A stretch of DNA of 43,865 nucleotides. Origin: Pelomonas sp. Root405 (lineage in GTDB: Bacteria > Pseudomonadota > Gammaproteobacteria > Burkholderiales > Burkholderiaceae_C). A program made the position numbers and the translations under genes. Under the pieces are notes generated by a model. That model was given only the letters and a program-made list of their open reading frames with translations. It had not been told where the DNA came from and made no database searches. Positions 41,620 through 43,865 of the stretch are shown here, piece by piece. How positions within the stretch are numbered: the first letter of the stretch is position 1; every line of letters starts with the position of its first letter. The stretch spans positions 1 through 43,865 of the forward strand of contig NZ_LMDU01000007.1 in the NCBI RefSeq assembly GCF_001425165.1. The letters run 5' to 3'.

Positions 41620-43344
41620 TCAGCGCGCTGGTGGCGTCAGTGACTGCAGCGCGGCTGCCACATACACCAGCGGCGCATTCCAGTTGATGGCGACCTCGTT
41701 GGCGGCATAGCTGCAGTCGTGGTCGATATAGGACAGCGCCGGCAGTGCCGATGGGTAGCGCGGGCAGTTCTTCTGGTCCTGCTGGCCCGGGTTGGGGCCA
41801 CCGACGATGAAACCGGGGACGGGCGGCTCGACGCCATCGGCCTCGGACGGTCGGTGGTGCGGGCGCATGGGGCTGCGCTGGCCGAAGCCGGTCACATAGC
41901 TCATGCCCAACGGATTGCGGCCCAGCACGTAGTCCAGCACCGACTGCGCGGCGTCGAGCTGGGCGCGGTCGTTGCTGAGGCGGTAGGCCTGGATCAGCAT
42001 CAGAGCCTGGTTCAAGGCCTGCGAGTTGCTGCCCCAGACGAAGTCGGTCGGGCTCTCCATCGTCATCCGGTAGGCCGAAGCTTTCCAGGACGCGGCAAGT
42101 TCGTCGCCGAAGCCGCGCACGCGTTTGGTCACCAGCTCCGCGTCGGCCTTGGTCAACTTGTCGCGGTGCTGGGCCAGGCTCATCCAGCCCAGGCCGGCGA
42201 CATCGCCCCAGCTGGGCACGCGGATGGGTTGCGACGCCAGCTTCAGCGCGTCGCGGTAGGCGGCGTCGCCGGTGGTGAGGTACAGCTCGGCAGCGGCCCA
42301 AGCGAACTCGTCGTCGAGCTTGGTGTCGCCGTATTCGCCGGTGCGGACATCCGACGGGTTCTTAAAGACGACCTGCGGATTCGCTCGCGCCCAGGTCCAG
42401 GCGGCGATTGCCGCGTCACGCATGCGGGCCGACAGGCCCGGGCGCTGCGAATCGAAGGGCTTGTAGATGCGGCTCGCTTGTGCCATCACGGCAGCGAAGT
42501 CCAGCGCCGCAGCCGTGCCCTTGGCCACCACATAGCGCTCGCCCTTGGTCTGGTGCGGCATCTGGCTGCCGTCGAAGGTCTTGTTGGTGAGCTTGTGATA
42601 GACGCCGCCGTCGGCCGGGTCCTGCATGGCCAGCATCCAGTCGAGGTTCCACAGCACCTCGTCGAGCACGTCGGGCAGATCGTTGCCGCTTTCCGGGATG
42701 TCCAGCTTCTGCGCCTTGAACAGTGCAGGGAACTGCTCCCAGGCGGCCAGCAGCGTGTAGACGGTGATGCCGGAGTTGACGACGTACTTGTTGTAGTCAC
42801 CGGCGTCGTACCAGCCCTTGGGCGCGGAGATGCGCGTGCCTTCGGGCCGCTTGTCGCTGGCGGCGGAGGCGTGGACGAGCACCTCCGTGTCGGGGTGACC
42901 GGCCGGGCGGGCCCAACGGCCGGCGTGGCGCGGCTCCAGCGCGGTGCTGGCGCGGTTGAAGTAGAAAGCTTTCAGGCTGGCGGCCGTCAGCGCGGCATAG
43001 GCATCGGGCGCGACGCGGATGCGCGGCGACGCCGGCACGTTGTCGATGCGCAGCTCGTACTCGCCCACTTCGTTCAGCGCGGAGAAATCGGCCAAGCGCA
43101 CCGATTGGCCGGCCGGCGCCCAGGTCTGCGCCGGGCCCAGGCGGCCGCGCAGTACGACATCGTTGCTGCCGACGCGGACGAGACGGAACTCTTCGCCCGC
43201 GCCCGCCGGCAGCACCACCCATTTGGCCCCGCCCGGCAGGTAGCCGACCTGGTTCACGGCAGCGCCTTGCGCATGAGCGTTCGCGACGGCGAAGGCAGCG
43301 GCCAGTGCCAGCAGACCGGCCGATACAGAGGTTGATAACTTCAT
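41620..43344 (-). CDS. GH9 endoglucanase-type glycosidase with N-terminal Ig-like domain
   Basis: Encodes 574 residues: signal peptide 1-25 (AHA/QG), cellulase N-terminal Ig-like domain (about 28-112, starting VNQVGYLP), GH9 (alpha/alpha)6 barrel to the end. Catalytic Asp pair in GWYDAGDYNKY (Asp180, Asp183), the His motif PHHRPSEAD and the acid Glu in NEVAINWNAPLVY. GH9 enzymes cut beta-1,4-glucans; some are xyloglucanases or exo-glucosidases. The neighbouring GH31 alpha-xylosidase favours xyloglucan. A perfect LacI-type operator lies just before the start. Confidence 0.93.
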   Translation of the reverse strand: MKLSTSVSAGLLALAAAFAVANAHAQGAAVNQVGYLPGGAKWVVLPAGAGEEFRLVRVGSNDVVLRGRLGPAQTWAPAGQSVRLADFSALNEVGEYELRIDNVPASPRIRVAPDAYAALTAASLKAFYFNRASTALEPRHAGRWARPAGHPDTEVLVHASAASDKRPEGTRISAPKGWYDAGDYNKYVVNSGITVYTLLAAWEQFPALFKAQKLDIPESGNDLPDVLDEVLWNLDWMLAMQDPADGGVYHKLTNKTFDGSQMPHQTKGERYVVAKGTAAALDFAAVMAQASRIYKPFDSQRPGLSARMRDAAIAAWTWARANPQVVFKNPSDVRTGEYGDTKLDDEFAWAAAELYLTTGDAAYRDALKLASQPIRVPSWGDVAGLGWMSLAQHRDKLTKADAELVTKRVRGFGDELAASWKASAYRMTMESPTDFVWGSNSQALNQALMLIQAYRLSNDRAQLDAAQSVLDYVLGRNPLGMSYVTGFGQRSPMRPHHRPSEADGVEPPVPGFIVGGPNPGQQDQKNCPRYPSALPALSYIDHDCSYAANEVAINWNAPLVYVAAALQSLTPPAR

Positions 43345-43356
43345 GGCGTCAAATTA

Positions 43357-43370
43357 TGACAACGTTGTCA
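43357..43370. promoter_or_regulatory. Perfect LacI-family operator before the GH9 gene
   Basis: TGACAACGTTGTCA is a perfect 14-bp palindrome with the central CG typical of LacI-family sites. It abuts a possible -10 CATAAT on the minus strand (43353-43358) and lies 12 bp before the GH9 start, so a bound repressor would block transcription. The repressor gene is not in the window. Confidence 0.75.
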
Positions 43371-43445
43371 GGCCTTCGATATTGGGGTCGGTCCTCAGAA
43401 AGGCGGGGTTGCCAACCCGGATGGGTTCGGCCACCTCGCTTGGCT

Positions 43446-43865
43446 TCAGTCGCCCCAGCGCAGTTCACGCCCTTGGCTCAGCACCGGACTGCGCTGGCCG
43501 TCCACGTCCAGGCCCCAGTCGCGCAGCGCGCCCTCAGACACCTGGGCCGTGTACTGCCCGCCCTTGCGGCTGACCGTGCCGCGTGCCGCGACGCTGCCGT
43601 CCAGCCCCACGACCGTGAAGCCCGCGCTCTGGCCGTCGGCCAGCTCGAACACGCGCAGCACGGTGCCGCTGGCGTAGTCGTAGTCCGGCTTCTCGGTCTC
43701 GGCGCCCCAGGGGATGACGCTGCCCGGTGCGGCGTAGAGCGGCATGCTGAGGAAGCCATGCGTCTCCTTGTGCCAGCGCCCACCCGGCTTCTTCTCGCCG
43801 CTGAGCAGGTGGGTCCACGTCCCTTCGGGCAAGTAGAAGTCCACCTCCCCGCTCTCCGTGAACAC
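43446..43865 (-). CDS. GH31 alpha-xylosidase, C-terminal part (runs off the window)
   Basis: The last 139 codons of a gene whose 5' end lies beyond 43865. The sequence VDFYLPEGTWTHLLSGE, then GGRWHKETHGFLSMPLYAAPGSVI, matches the beta-sandwich after the barrel of YicI-type alpha-xylosidases, followed by a distal beta domain. Such enzymes remove alpha-1,6-xylose from xyloglucan oligosaccharides. The catalytic domain is outside the window, so activity cannot be checked. The GTG at the window edge is internal, not a start. It precedes the GH9 gene by 101 bp on the same strand. Confidence 0.88.
   Translation of the reverse strand: MFTESGEVDFYLPEGTWTHLLSGEKKPGGRWHKETHGFLSMPLYAAPGSVIPWGAETEKPDYDYASGTVLRVFELADGQSAGFTVVGLDGSVAARGTVSRKGGQYTAQVSEGALRDWGLDVDGQRSPVLSQGRELRWGD

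Overview
The window is high-GC, densely coded DNA typical of a soil or freshwater betaproteobacterium of the Burkholderiales (Roseateles/Mitsuaria/Rubrivivax-like). This is inferred from codon use, PEP-CTERM sorting signals, a carbohydrate-type TonB-dependent receptor and a CoA-dependent aromatic pathway. No rRNA, tRNA, CRISPR array or transposase was seen. Most genes lie on the minus strand in long, tightly coupled operons; ATGA stop/start overlaps are frequent.

Layout. (1) 1-3677: a small exported protein of unknown function, a membrane hybrid histidine kinase on the plus strand, and a convergent NarL-type regulator whose 3' end overlaps it. (2) 3764-19085, minus strand: a nine-gene polysaccharide locus with a TonB-dependent receptor, an exported amidohydrolase, a GH36-like and a GH27 enzyme, a ricin-lectin/DUF4874/DUF4832 protein, two spherulin-4 (GH135-like) proteins, a phospholipase-C-like protein ending in a dockerin, and a cohesin protein with a PEP-CTERM anchor. 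(3) 19472-24781, plus strand, divergent: a DMT permease, a GatZ/AgaZ-family protein, AgaS, a BadF-type sugar kinase and an AgaR-like regulator. The shared 386-bp spacer carries TTTCGTTT-type AgaR-like operators. Regions 2 and 3 together read as a system that cuts an alpha-linked galactosamine/galactose polymer outside the cell, imports the sugar and converts galactosamine to fructose-6-phosphate.

(4) 24782-26841: a patch of lower GC or foreign look, with an HNH nuclease and a Fic protein. The fic gene is bracketed by the intact ridA gene and a 173-bp duplicate of the ridA 3' end. (5) 26839-40121, minus strand: a 13-gene operon for CoA-dependent aerobic 2-aminobenzoate-type degradation (bifunctional monooxygenase/reductase, SDR, MarR regulator, enoyl-CoA hydratase, acyl-CoA dehydrogenase, CoA ligase, a five-part branched-chain-type ABC importer, thioesterase, RidA). 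A ~610-bp imperfect giant palindrome interrupts the importer genes, and a dispersed palindromic repeat forms part of the signal peptide of its binding protein. (6) 40275-43865, minus strand: a xyloglucan-type set with the C-terminal end of a GH31 alpha-xylosidase, a GH9 enzyme behind a perfect LacI-type operator, and an AmpG-like permease.

The most novel signals are the adjacent cohesin-PEP-CTERM / dockerin-phospholipase pair inside a galactosaminoglycan-type locus, the apparent three-enzyme galactosamine pathway without deacetylase or aldolase, the fic cassette flanked by ridA ends with a two-unit operator that exactly fills the ridA-fic gap, and the repeat-derived signal peptide.
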